Part shown: positions 56,745 through 64,000 of the stretch, one piece after another | How positions within the stretch are numbered: position 1 is the stretch's first letter | Layout: every line of letters starts with the position of its first letter | Made by a program: the position numbers and the translations under genes | From: Micromonospora halotolerans | Lineage (GTDB): Bacteria; Actinomycetota; Actinomycetes; Mycobacteriales; Micromonosporaceae | DNA: 64,000 nt | Assembly (NCBI RefSeq): GCF_032108445.1 | Contig: NZ_CP134876.1 | Coordinates: forward strand, 5,518,001 to 5,582,000 | Direction of reading: 5' to 3' | The notes under the pieces: generated by a model | Told to the model about the DNA's origin: nothing | The model's database searches: none | The model's input: the letters and a program-made list of their open reading frames with translations, nothing else

Positions 56745-58076
56745 CTAGCCGCGCCCCAGCCGCGCGGCCACCCGCTCGTGCAGTGCCGCCAGCGCCGGGC
56801 TGACCGTCGCGGTCAGCGGCGTCGGGTCGGCCAGCCGGCGGGCCGGCTCCGGTAGCCAGGCGAGATCGGCGTCGAAGCGGCCACGGGCGGCGCGAACCGC
56901 CTCGGCGGGGTCGGCGGGGTCAAGCCGGCGGCCACCGCGCATGACCGGCACCAGCAGCGGCTCCCGGCCGCCCGGTGGTGGCTCGTCGCGCAACCCCACC
57001 ACATCCCCCGTCGCGCCGGCGGGATCGCGGAAGACCTGCTTGGCGGCGGGCAGCGTGGCCTTGCCCGGGGACAGCTTCAGCACCGGCCGGCCGCCGTAGG
57101 CGACCAGCTTGTAGGCGCTGTCCAGCGACGGCGCGTCGTAGGAGACGCCCATCTTGGTGCCCACGCCGTACCCGTCGATCGGTGCGCCCTGCGCCACGAG
57201 CCCCGCGATGACCGTCTCGTCGAGGCTGCCGCTGGCGATGATCGTGGCCTGCCGCAGCCCGGCGTCGTCCAGGATCGCCCGGGTCTGCCGGGCCAGTGCC
57301 CCGAGGTCGCCGGAGTCGAGCCGTACGCCGACCGGGCCGGTCAACCCGAGTTCGGCGATGACGTCGACGGCGGCCCGGACTCCCGCCGGCGTGTCGTAGG
57401 TGTCGACCAGGAAGATCGGGTTCGTGGGGAAGTCGGCGGCGAACGCACGGAACGCCGCCCGCTCGTCGGGGAACGCCTCCACGTACGAGTGGGCCATCGT
57501 CCCGGACGGGGCGAGCCCGTACCGCATGGCGGCCTCGACGTCGCTGGTCGCGGCGAAGCCGGCGATGGCCGACGCCCGTGCCACCCCTGCGCCGGCTTCG
57601 ATGCCGTGGGTGCGGCGGAACGCGAAGTCGATCAGCTGCGCGCCGGCGGCGGCGAGCCGGCAGCGGGCCGCCTTGGTGGCCACCGTGGTGTGGAACGTGA
57701 TCAGGTTCAGCACGGCGGTCTCCACCAGCTGCGCCTCCGCGATCGGCGCGGTGACCTCCAGCAGCGGCTCGTCGGCGAAGACCACGCGACCCTCCGGCAC
57801 GGCCCACACGTCCCCGGTGAACCGCAGCCCGGCCAGCGCCGTGAGGGCCGCCTGGTCGAAACCGACGACGTCGCGCAGGTAGCCCAGCTCGGCGTCGTCG
57901 AAGGCGAAGCTCTCCAGGAACGCCAGCGCCTCGGCCAGCCCGGCGGCGACCAGGAAGCCGCGCTGGCGCGGCAGCCGGCGGACGAAGAGGCTGAACGTGG
58001 CGTGCTCCGTCATGTCCCGGCGCAGGTAGCTGGCCGCCATCCGCAGCTCGTACAGGTCGGTGCGCAGTCCCGTCAT
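56745..58076 (-). CDS. pncB: Nicotinate phosphoribosyltransferase
   Basis: 443 residues from ATG 58076 with a GGAGGAAG site. It makes nicotinate mononucleotide from nicotinate and PRPP (Preiss-Handler NAD salvage). Family features: 'GLRTDLYELRMAASYLRR', 'LFVRRLPRQRGFLVAAG', 'FAFRRTHGIEAG', the conserved 'GTMAHSYVEAF' with the phosphorylatable His, 'GVRLDSGDLGALARQTR', 'IIASGSLDE' and 'GVGTKMGVS'. Length is normal. It is preceded on the same strand by the PNPOx-fold gene, 114 bases upstream. The gap of 228 bases between this stop and the RidA start shows no gene. Confidence 0.92.
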   Translation of the reverse strand: MTGLRTDLYELRMAASYLRRDMTEHATFSLFVRRLPRQRGFLVAAGLAEALAFLESFAFDDAELGYLRDVVGFDQAALTALAGLRFTGDVWAVPEGRVVFADEPLLEVTAPIAEAQLVETAVLNLITFHTTVATKAARCRLAAAGAQLIDFAFRRTHGIEAGAGVARASAIAGFAATSDVEAAMRYGLAPSGTMAHSYVEAFPDERAAFRAFAADFPTNPIFLVDTYDTPAGVRAAVDVIAELGLTGPVGVRLDSGDLGALARQTRAILDDAGLRQATIIASGSLDETVIAGLVAQGAPIDGYGVGTKMGVSYDAPSLDSAYKLVAYGGRPVLKLSPGKATLPAAKQVFRDPAGATGDVVGLRDEPPPGGREPLLVPVMRGGRRLDPADPAEAVRAARGRFDADLAWLPEPARRLADPTPLTATVSPALAALHERVAARLGRG

Positions 58077-58190
58077 GCCACTTCCTCCACCACGCCCCCA
58101 CTGTGATCCATCCGGTGGCGAGGCGTACGGGAAACGGAAGATCCGCCACGGGCGGTGGCCGCCCGCCGCCGGCGGCCCGGCAGGGGCGGG

Positions 58191-58700
58191 TCAGGCCCGC
58201 CAGAACTGGCGGGGCGCGTAGCCCTCGCGGCGCAGCCAGTGCTCGGTGTAGACGATCCGCTCCGCCGGCACCACCACGAGCGGCCCGGCCGGCGGCTCGT
58301 CCAGGGACCGGGACCGCTCCACGTGGTCGGACTGCCACCGGTAGGCCGGCCAGTGGTGGTCGAAGTCCGGGTCACCGGGGTGCAGCACCCGGGCCCGGCC
58401 GAAGACCTGCGCGCCGCGGCTGCTGGCCTGGCCGACCAGGGGCGCGAAGATCCCGATCGAGACGCGCGGGTCGGCGGCGAGGTTGCGCATCTTCGGCGAG
58501 TCGGCGACGGCCGTGAACATCAGGGTGAAGTCCAGGTGGAAGTAGCGCACCGGGGTGGCCAGCGGGCCGCCCGGGCCGGCGGTGGCCAGCACGCACATGT
58601 TCTGCGTGGAGAACAGCTGGAGGATGCGCTCCTGGAGGCGGTCGCGGTCGAGGCGGGCGGTGGGGGAGGGGCCGGCGAGCCAGGGGTTGGTGACGGGCAT
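58191..58700 (-). CDS. Pyridoxamine 5'-phosphate oxidase-fold flavin-binding protein
   Basis: 169 residues from ATG 58700; further upstream in-frame starts (58724, 58811) lack support. The split-barrel PNPOx fold is shown by 'LQLFSTQNMCVLATAGPGGPLATPVRYFHLD', 'LMFTAVADSPKMRNLAADPRVSIGIFAPLVGQ' and 'GRARVLHPGD', followed by a helical C-terminus with 'RIVYTEHWLRREGYAPRQFWR'. Such proteins bind FMN, F420 or haem and their substrates vary. It may be co-transcribed with pncB. Confidence 0.83.
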   Translation of the reverse strand: MPVTNPWLAGPSPTARLDRDRLQERILQLFSTQNMCVLATAGPGGPLATPVRYFHLDFTLMFTAVADSPKMRNLAADPRVSIGIFAPLVGQASSRGAQVFGRARVLHPGDPDFDHHWPAYRWQSDHVERSRSLDEPPAGPLVVVPAERIVYTEHWLRREGYAPRQFWRA

Positions 58701-58945
58701 GGGTGATCTTCTCATGCCCGGCGACCGGGTCGACGCTGCGCCGTTGCCGGAGTTGATCACATCGCGTAGCGTCGTCGACCGTGAACACCGGACCGGCGCC
58801 ACGCCACGCACGGATCGGCGACCCGGTGGACGGCTGATCGCCGGGCGGGTGCGGAACAGGCACCCCCTCGGTTCGGCACGCGGGCCTCCCCGCGCCTTCG
58901 CGCGACAGGTCCCGTTCAGTGCCGAACAACAGCGAGGTCAGCCGA

Positions 58946-59320
58946 ATGACAGTCATGTTCAACCACACCATCATCGCCGCCAAGGACCGCGACGAGTCGG
59001 CCCGATTCTTCCGGGAGTTGCTGGAAGTGCCCGAAGCCCCGTCCTGGGGCGTGTTCACCAACATCCAGCTCGACGGTGGCGTACTGCTCCAGTTCGCCGA
59101 GCCGCCGGTGGAGATCCAGATGCAGCACTACGCCTTCCTGGTCGACGAGGACCTGTTCGACCGGGCGTACCGGCGGCTGTGCGACCGCGGCATCACGCAC
59201 TGGGCCGATCCGCAGATGCGCCGCCCCGGCGAGATCAACAATGAGCACGGTGGTCGCGGCGTCTACGTCAAGGATCCCGCGGGTCACGCGATCGAGTTGA
59301 TCACCCGCCCGTACCTGTAG
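58946..59320 (+). CDS. VOC (glyoxalase/bleomycin resistance) superfamily protein
   Basis: ATG 58946, with GAGGT eight bases upstream, is preferred to GTG 58919. The 124-residue product has the paired beta-alpha-beta-beta-beta modules of VOC enzymes: 'FNHTIIAAKDRDESARFFRELLEV', 'GGVLLQFAEPP', 'QHYAFLVDEDLFDRAYRRL' and 'GRGVYVKDPAGHAIELIT', with His, His and Glu at the usual metal sites. Substrate unknown. Divergent from the PNPOx-fold gene with about 245 bases between, in which nothing else is clear. Confidence 0.86.
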   Translation: MTVMFNHTIIAAKDRDESARFFRELLEVPEAPSWGVFTNIQLDGGVLLQFAEPPVEIQMQHYAFLVDEDLFDRAYRRLCDRGITHWADPQMRRPGEINNEHGGRGVYVKDPAGHAIELITRPYL

Positions 59321-59371
59321 CCGGGATGCTCGCCAGCCGGGCCGACCGGGAACCCCGTCGGTCCGGCCGGT

Positions 59372-59461
59372 GGGTTCGTGGGCGCGCGGCTGGACGAGTG
59401 CCGCCGGATGCTCGACCGGTACGCCGACGCGGGCGGCAATGTGGTCGACGGCCGCCGCTGA
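59372..59461 (+). pseudogene. Aldo/keto reductase N-terminal scrap
   Basis: A short frame ending in TGA at 59459-59461 encodes 'GARLDECRRMLDRYADAGG' followed by NVVDGRR. The 'D-E-C-R-R-M-L-D-x-Y-x-x-A-G-G-N-x-V-D' pattern is the well-known N-terminal region of aldo/keto reductases, where T-A-x-x-Y should follow. Here it ends at once, so only about 30 codons remain. Confidence 0.6.
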
Positions 59462-59510
59462 CCGGGGCGGGACGCGCGGAAACCCGGTTCGGGTGACACT
59501 CGACCCCTGG

Positions 59511-59516
59511 TAGGTT
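59511..59516 (+). promoter_or_regulatory. -10 element with leaderless start for the MFS gene
   Basis: TAGGTT is followed by eight bases and GTG 59525, with no ribosome binding site. TTCGGG lies 17 bases upstream (59488-59493) as a weak -35. Confidence 0.5.
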
Positions 59517-59524
59517 CGCTCGCC

Positions 59525-60790
59525 GTGACGGGGACGGCGGGGGATCGGCTCGACGGGCGGTTCGCCCGGCTCTGGACGGCCAGCACCATGTCGGCGCTGG
59601 GCAGCGGGATGGTCACGGTGGCCGCCCCGCTCTACGTGGCCTCGCAGACCGACGACCCGTTGACCGTCTCGGCCGGCGCCGCGGTGGCCTGGCTGCCGTG
59701 GCTGCTGTTCGCGCTGCCCGGCGGGGTGCTGGTGGACCGGGTGGACCGGCGCCGGCTCATGGTGGTCATCGACTGGCTGCGGGTGGCCGTGCTGGCCGTG
59801 CTGGCCGCGGCGCTGGTCACCGACCGGGCCGGGGTGCCGTTGCTCTACGCGGTGCTGTTCGTGGTCAACACCGGCGAGGTGGTGTTCCGCACCGCCGCCC
59901 AGGCGGTCGTGCCGGCCGTGGTGCCCCGGTCCCGCCTCGAACGCGCCAACGGCTGGCTGGGCGGGGGCACCCAGATCATGCAGAACATGGTCGCCGGGCC
60001 GCTCGGCGGCTTCCTCTTCGTGCTGGCCGCGGCCATCCCGTTCGCCGTGAACGCCGGCACGTACGCGCTCAGCGCCGTCCTCGTCGGCCTGCTCGCCGAC
60101 TCGTACCGGGGCGCGCCGCAGGCGGGCGGGCGCCGGTCGGTGCGCGAGGAGGTCGCCGAGGGGTTCCGGTGGCTGCTGTCCCAGCGGCTGCTGCGCACCA
60201 TGGCCCTGCTCATCGGGCTGCTCAACGTCACGCTGACCGCCGCCCTCGCGGTGCTCGTGCTGCTCGCCACCGACCGGCTCGGCCTCGGCTCGGTCGGCTA
60301 CGGCGCGCTGTTCACCTGCATGGCCGTGGGTGGGCTGCTCGGCTCGGCGGTCGGTGACCGGCTGGTCGCCACCATCACCGCGACGTGGACCGTCCGGGTG
60401 GGCCTGCTGATCGAGGCGGGCCTGCACCTGGCCCTGGCCGCCTCGCGCAGCGCCGTGGTGGTCGGTCTGGCGCTGTTCGCCTTCGGGGTGCATGGCGCGT
60501 TGTGGAACATGGTCGCCAACTCGCTGCGCCAGCGGCTCACCCCGCCCGCGCTGATGGGCCGGGTGGGCAGCACCACCCTGTTCATCGCGGCGGGCGGCAA
60601 CTGCGTCGGCGCGCTGCTCGGCGGCCTGCTCGCCGACCGGTACGGGATCACCGCGCCCTACTGGGTGGGGCTCGTGGTGGCGGTCGGGGTGATCGCCGCG
60701 ACCTGGCGGGTCTTCGACCGGGCCACGGTGGCCGCCGCGTACGCCGACCCGGCCCCGGACGGCCGGGACACCCCGGCCGCCGTCGTCTGA
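59525..60790 (+). CDS. MFS transporter (enterobactin-exporter-like)
   Basis: 421 residues from GTG 59525. Twelve helices are visible. The cytoplasmic 2-3 loop is 'ALPGGVLVDRVDRRRLMVV' and the protein has 'QAVVPAVVPRSRLERANGWL', 'MQNMVAGPLGGFLF' and 'WNMVANSLRQRLTPPALMGRVGS', all typical of the EntS-like/MFS_3 group of drug or siderophore exporters. It is related to the MFS gene at 33808 but not closely. It converges with the oxidoreductase gene, ten bases away. Confidence 0.87.
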   Translation: MTGTAGDRLDGRFARLWTASTMSALGSGMVTVAAPLYVASQTDDPLTVSAGAAVAWLPWLLFALPGGVLVDRVDRRRLMVVIDWLRVAVLAVLAAALVTDRAGVPLLYAVLFVVNTGEVVFRTAAQAVVPAVVPRSRLERANGWLGGGTQIMQNMVAGPLGGFLFVLAAAIPFAVNAGTYALSAVLVGLLADSYRGAPQAGGRRSVREEVAEGFRWLLSQRLLRTMALLIGLLNVTLTAALAVLVLLATDRLGLGSVGYGALFTCMAVGGLLGSAVGDRLVATITATWTVRVGLLIEAGLHLALAASRSAVVVGLALFAFGVHGALWNMVANSLRQRLTPPALMGRVGSTTLFIAAGGNCVGALLGGLLADRYGITAPYWVGLVVAVGVIAATWRVFDRATVAAAYADPAPDGRDTPAAVV

Positions 60791-60800
60791 GGCCTCGCGC

Positions 60801-61868
60801 TCAGGACCGCGGGGGCACCGGGAGGGTGACGCCCCGCGCCGCCGCCTGGTGCGCCAGCTCGATCAGCTCGACCACCCCGACCGAGTCCATCGGGTCCACG
60901 GGCAGCGGGGCGCCGTCCCGCAGCGCCGCCGCCAGCTGCGCGTAGAAGTCCTGGTAGCGGCCCGCCTCGGTGGGCACCGCCCGCAGGTCGTCGTCGGCGC
61001 CGAGCCGGCCGTACCGGTCGGGGTCGACCTCGCCCCAGCCCGGCGTGCCGGGCCGGCCGCCGTCGCGCAGCGCCGCCTCCTGCGGGTCCAACCCGTACGT
61101 GGTGTAGGCGCCCCGGTCGCCGAGCACCCGGAAGCGCGGGCCGAGCTGGGCGGTCACGGCGCTCATCCACAGGTGCGAGCGGACCCCGCCGGCGTGGGTG
61201 AGCGCGACGAACGCGTCGTCGTCCACCTCGGCGCCCGGCCGGCGCCGGTCCACCTCGGCGTAGACCCGCTGCACCGGGCCGAACAGCTGCACCGCCTGGT
61301 CCACCAGGTGCGCGCCCAGGTCGAACAGGGCGCCGCCGGCCTCGCCGGGCGCGGCGCTCTCCCGCCAGCCCGGCTTGATGGCCGGCCGCCACCGCTCGAA
61401 CCGGGACTCGAAGCGGGTCACCCGGCCCAGCTCGCCGGCCTCGACCAGCCGGCGCACGGTCAGGAAGTCGCCGTCCCAGCGGCGGTTCTGGAAGGCGGTC
61501 AGCGGCACGCCGGCGGCGGCCGCCTCCGCGACCAGCGCGCGCCCCTCGGCGGCGGTCGGCGCGAGCGGCTTGTCGACCACCACCGGCAGCCCGGCCGCCA
61601 CGGCGGCCCGGGCCATCGGCACGTGCTGCCGGTTCGGCGTGGCCACCACGACGAGGTCGAACGTGTCGGCGGCCTGCCAGAGCTGGTCGGCGTCATCGAG
61701 CACCCGGGCGTCCGGGTGTTCGGCGTCGACCTGCGCGCGGCGTTCCGGGTCCCGGGTGACCACCGCGTCCAGCCGTAGGCCGGGCGTGGCGGCGACAAGC
61801 GGGGCGTGGAACACCCGCCCGGCGATCCCGTATCCCAGCAACCCCACCCGCAGCGGCGCCTGCGCCAT
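60801..61868 (-). CDS. Gfo/Idh/MocA family oxidoreductase
   Basis: 355 residues from ATG 61868. The NAD(P)-binding Rossmann domain shows 'LRVGLLGYGIAGRVFHAPL', 'FDLVVVATPNRQHVPMARAA' and 'GLPVVVDKPLAPTAAEGRALV', with the family Lys of E/D-K-P. The second domain has 'FQNRRWDGDFLTVRRLVEAGELG', 'LFDLGAHLVDQAVQLFG' (catalytic His) and 'VRSHLWMSAV'. The YdgJ-like subgroup oxidises sugars or inositols. Its start is 107 bases from the lycopene cyclase, which is divergent. Confidence 0.9.
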   Translation of the reverse strand: MAQAPLRVGLLGYGIAGRVFHAPLVAATPGLRLDAVVTRDPERRAQVDAEHPDARVLDDADQLWQAADTFDLVVVATPNRQHVPMARAAVAAGLPVVVDKPLAPTAAEGRALVAEAAAAGVPLTAFQNRRWDGDFLTVRRLVEAGELGRVTRFESRFERWRPAIKPGWRESAAPGEAGGALFDLGAHLVDQAVQLFGPVQRVYAEVDRRRPGAEVDDDAFVALTHAGGVRSHLWMSAVTAQLGPRFRVLGDRGAYTTYGLDPQEAALRDGGRPGTPGWGEVDPDRYGRLGADDDLRAVPTEAGRYQDFYAQLAAALRDGAPLPVDPMDSVGVVELIELAHQAAARGVTLPVPPRS

Positions 61869-61975
61869 GCCGTCCCCCGTCCTCGATGATCCCCTGCGAA
61901 TCTACGCGCCGCGCCGGGCCCGGGACGGCGGGTCCCGGGCGGCGGCCCACCCGGGGGTGTGGCAGCGTTGGACGG

Positions 61976-63211
61976 GTGCATCCCACCCCGGTCGAGGTCG
62001 ACGTCGCGCTGGTCGGCGGCGGTGGCGCCGCCTCCCTCGTGCTGGCCGCCCTGGACCGGCACGACGTGACCGGCCTGCGGGTCGCCGTCGTCGACCCGGT
62101 GCGCAAGCGCGGCCAGGACCGCACCTGGGCGTTCTGGGGCGCCCCGGGCGGCGACCTCGACCCGCTGCTGAGCGCGAGCTGGTCGGAGGTCGACGTGGTC
62201 ACGACCGCCGGCCGCCGCGTCCTGCCGCTCACCCCGCTGCGGTACGCCATGCTCCGCTCGGCCCCGGTCTACGACCGGGCTGCCGCGGCCGAGCGGCGGC
62301 TGGGCGCGGTGCGGATCGGCGCGCCGGCCGGCGTGCTGGCCGACGACGGTCACCGGGTGGCCGTCCACGACCCGGAGGGGCGGCCGCTGGTGCGGGCCGG
62401 CTGGGTGCTGGACTCCCGGCCCCGCCCGCCGGCCCGGCCCGGGCGGACGAGCTGGTTGCAGCACTTCCGCGGCTGGTGGCTGGCGGCCGACCGGCCCACC
62501 TTCGACCCGGGCCGGGCGGTGCTCATGGATTTCCGCACCCCGCAGCCCGCCCGGGGCGTCTCCTTCGGCTACGTCCTGCCGGTCGACGACCGGTACGCCC
62601 TGGTCGAGTACACCGAGTTCGGCCCGGCCGTGCTCACCGACGCGGGCTACGACGCGGCGCTGCGCGGGTACGCCGGCCTGCTCGGCCTGGACCTGTCCGG
62701 GCTGCGGGTGCGGGAGGTGGAGAACGGGGTGATCCCGATGACCGACGGCCCGTTCGTGCCCCGCCCGTCGCCGCGGGTGGTCCGGCTCGGCACCGCGGGT
62801 GGCGCCACCCGCCCGTCCACCGGGTTCACGTTCTCCGCGATGCTCCGGCAGGCCGAGCAGGTGGCCCGGGCCCTGGCGGCGGGCCGGCCGCCGGTGCCGG
62901 CGCCGGCGTATCCCGGGCGGCACCGGTGGATGGACGCGGTGGCGCTGCGTGCCCTGGACCGGGGGCACGTCAGCGGGGTGGAGTTCTTCGAGCGGCTGTT
63001 CGACCGGAACCCGCCGGAGCGGGTGCTGCGCTTCCTCGACGGGGTCACCTCGCCGGCCGAGGACCTGGCGGTGATGCGGTCCAGCCCGCTGCTGCCGATG
63101 ACCGGCGCGGTGCTCGGCGACGCGGCCGGCCGGCTCCGCGCCCGGGTGCGCCGCGGCCCCGCCCCCGTGCCGGGGGCCGGCTCGCGGGCCGCCGGTCGGG
63201 CCGGCCCGTAG
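61976..63211 (+). CDS. Lycopene cyclase (CrtY/CrtL family)
   Basis: 411 residues from GTG 61976, seven bases after a -10-like CAGCGT. The N-terminal FAD/NAD-binding motif is 'DVALVGGGGAASLVLAAL'; 'KRGQDRTWAFWG', 'WLQHFRGWWLAAD', 'LMDFRTPQPARGVSFGYVLPVD', 'ALVEYTEFG' and 'GTAGGATRPSTGFTFSAML' are all hallmarks of lycopene beta-cyclases, which close the ends of lycopene. The C-terminal 25 residues are Arg/Pro/Ala-rich and not conserved. No other carotenoid gene lies in the window, so the pathway would be completed elsewhere. Confidence 0.9.
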   Translation: MHPTPVEVDVALVGGGGAASLVLAALDRHDVTGLRVAVVDPVRKRGQDRTWAFWGAPGGDLDPLLSASWSEVDVVTTAGRRVLPLTPLRYAMLRSAPVYDRAAAAERRLGAVRIGAPAGVLADDGHRVAVHDPEGRPLVRAGWVLDSRPRPPARPGRTSWLQHFRGWWLAADRPTFDPGRAVLMDFRTPQPARGVSFGYVLPVDDRYALVEYTEFGPAVLTDAGYDAALRGYAGLLGLDLSGLRVREVENGVIPMTDGPFVPRPSPRVVRLGTAGGATRPSTGFTFSAMLRQAEQVARALAAGRPPVPAPAYPGRHRWMDAVALRALDRGHVSGVEFFERLFDRNPPERVLRFLDGVTSPAEDLAVMRSSPLLPMTGAVLGDAAGRLRARVRRGPAPVPGAGSRAAGRAGP

Positions 63212-63292
63212 CGGGCGATCACGGCGCCCGCGTTGGTGGTGACGCGGTCGGTCGATCGCAACGCGCCCGGGTCGACCAGCCGCCGCAGGGTG

Positions 63293-64000
63293 TCAGCGGC
63301 CGAGTTCCGCGGCGACGTGGTCGCGGACCAGCAGCCTCAGCCGCTCCATCGGGTCGCCGTCACCGGCGCCGAGCCGGTTGCGCACCGCCGCCACGGTCAA
63401 CCCCAGTTCCGGGTACGCGAACGCCAGGCTGCCGCCGCTCCCGGCGGTGCCGAAGGACCCGTCGGCGTCGACCGCGTAGCCGAGGCCGAACGTCGCCTCC
63501 TGCCCGAACACCCACTCCTCGGCGCGCACCGCCACGGCGGACACCTCCCGGAGGCGTTCCGGCGCGATGAGCCGCACCCCGTCGACGGGGCCGAGCAGCG
63601 CCGCGTACATCCGGGCGACCGCGCGGGCCGACATCGTGCCGACCGCCGGCACGTCGGCGCGGAGCACCTCGGGGCGGCCGCCGGTCGTGGCGTCCGGGCG
63701 GACGTGCGGCGGGGCCACCGCGTCGAAGTTCGGCAGGTTCGCGCCCGCCCAGGTCATGAGGGCGGCCAGGCCGGCGTCCTCCAGCCGGGCCAGCCGGGGC
63801 AGGTCGGCCTCCGGCACGCCGAGGAACAGCTCGCCGGTCACGCCCAGCGGCCCGGCCACCTCCTCGGCCAGCACCTGCGAGACCGGCTTGCCGGTGACCC
63901 GCCGGACCACCTCGCCGACCAGCCAGCCCCACGTCCAGGCGTGGTACGCCAGCCGCTCGCCGGGCGCCCAGAGCGGTTGCGCGTCGGCGAGCAGCCCGCA
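63293..64000 (-). CDS. Beta-lactamase-family serine hydrolase (5' end outside window)
   Basis: The frame stays open to the right edge, so the start is beyond base 64000; GTG 63910 is internal. The visible 235 residues are the C-terminal part of a class C beta-lactamase/esterase-like protein: 'APGERLAYHAWTWGWLVGEVVRRVTGKP' with Tyr-His-Ala in the place of Y-x-N, 'VAGPLGVTGELFLGVPE', 'MSARAVARMYAALLGPVDG', 'GLGYAVDADGSFGTAGSGGS' (third motif region) and 'AVRNRLGAGDGDPMERLRLLV'. Such enzymes are esterases or D-amino acid peptidases rather than antibiotic resistance enzymes. The SxxK Ser lies outside the window. Confidence 0.87.
   Translation of the reverse strand, partial: CGLLADAQPLWAPGERLAYHAWTWGWLVGEVVRRVTGKPVSQVLAEEVAGPLGVTGELFLGVPEADLPRLARLEDAGLAALMTWAGANLPNFDAVAPPHVRPDATTGGRPEVLRADVPAVGTMSARAVARMYAALLGPVDGVRLIAPERLREVSAVAVRAEEWVFGQEATFGLGYAVDADGSFGTAGSGGSLAFAYPELGLTVAAVRNRLGAGDGDPMERLRLLVRDHVAAELGR

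Noticed and set aside
63212..63292. Minus-strand coding-like stretch between lycopene cyclase and the serine hydrolase
   Set aside because: A short readable segment (LRRLVDPGALRSTDRVTTNAG) looks protein-like but its frame has no start, overlaps both neighbours and runs into lycopene cyclase shadow. Too weak to call a gene remnant.
1..64000. CRISPR arrays, tRNA/rRNA genes, prophage
   Set aside because: No regularly spaced repeats, no cloverleaf-like segments noticed, no phage structural or integrase genes. A covariance-model search would be the decisive test for small RNAs.

Overview
The window is very GC-rich, with dense G/C-ending codons, frequent GTG starts, four-base ATGA/GTGA gene overlaps and several leaderless-looking starts. 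It carries an Mce operon, mycothiol-linked enzymes, GC-rich Ser/Thr kinases and a class F type sortase. Together these point to an actinomycete, most likely Micromonosporaceae (Micromonospora or a close relative). That family assignment rests on gene content and style, not on a database match. No rRNA, tRNA, CRISPR array or intact mobile element was seen.

Layout. (1) 1-10.1 kb: an Mce lipid-import operon, yrbEA (cut by the left edge), yrbEB, mceA to mceF and two Mce-associated membrane proteins, all overlapping or nearly so. (2) 10.1-12.5 kb: a two-gene insert (cupin protein; secreted TIM-barrel sugar isomerase-like protein) bracketed by two copies of the last 14 codons of the Mce-associated gene. 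(3) 12.5-16.5 kb: a membrane Ser/Thr kinase, a membrane protein with a threonine-repeat cytoplasmic tail, and a mechanosensitive-type channel with TQPV repeats, closed by a strong hairpin. (4) 16.7-22.4 kb: an MFS exporter, a transketolase, an ATP-dependent DNA ligase, a DUF2267 protein and a mycothiol-type maleylpyruvate isomerase family enzyme. (5) 22.4-30.9 kb: a complete hexonate catabolic operon: FadR-type regulator, ABC importer, galactonate dehydratase, KDPG/KDPGal aldolase, KDG kinase, mannonate-type dehydratase and gluconokinase. An 18-bp palindrome sits inside the divergent promoter region.

(6) 31-43 kb: housekeeping and accessory genes, including a YchJ protein, a histone H1-like Lys/Ala protein, a monothiol Rv2466c-like protein, an MFS exporter, an SGNH hydrolase, an aminoglycoside-phosphotransferase-fold kinase, a CorA transporter, a sortase with its probable substrate, a two-component system with a 59-bp tandem repeat between its genes, and an ArsR-SRPBCC fusion. 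(7) 43.2-47.5 kb: a GAF-LuxR regulator divergent from two acyl-CoA synthetases. (8) 47.5-49.5 kb: a debris zone with a truncated DinB/DUF664 end and two transposase-like tails around a metallo-beta-lactamase-fold gene. (9) 49.5-56.5 kb: an accessory island with two SSS symporters, two DUF3311-type small proteins, an ECF sigma factor translationally coupled to the second symporter and to a small membrane protein, and an exported aminotransferase with an exported RidA protein. (10) 56.7-64 kb: nicotinate phosphoribosyltransferase, a PNPOx-fold protein, a VOC protein, an aldo/keto reductase scrap, an MFS transporter, a Gfo/Idh/MocA oxidoreductase, a lycopene cyclase and a beta-lactamase-family hydrolase cut by the right edge.

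The parts most likely to hold something new are the exported aminotransferase/RidA pair, the symporter-sigma-membrane-protein operon, the kinase neighbourhood with Thr-repeat tails, and the insert that carried in a second, synonymously diverged copy of the neighbouring gene end.
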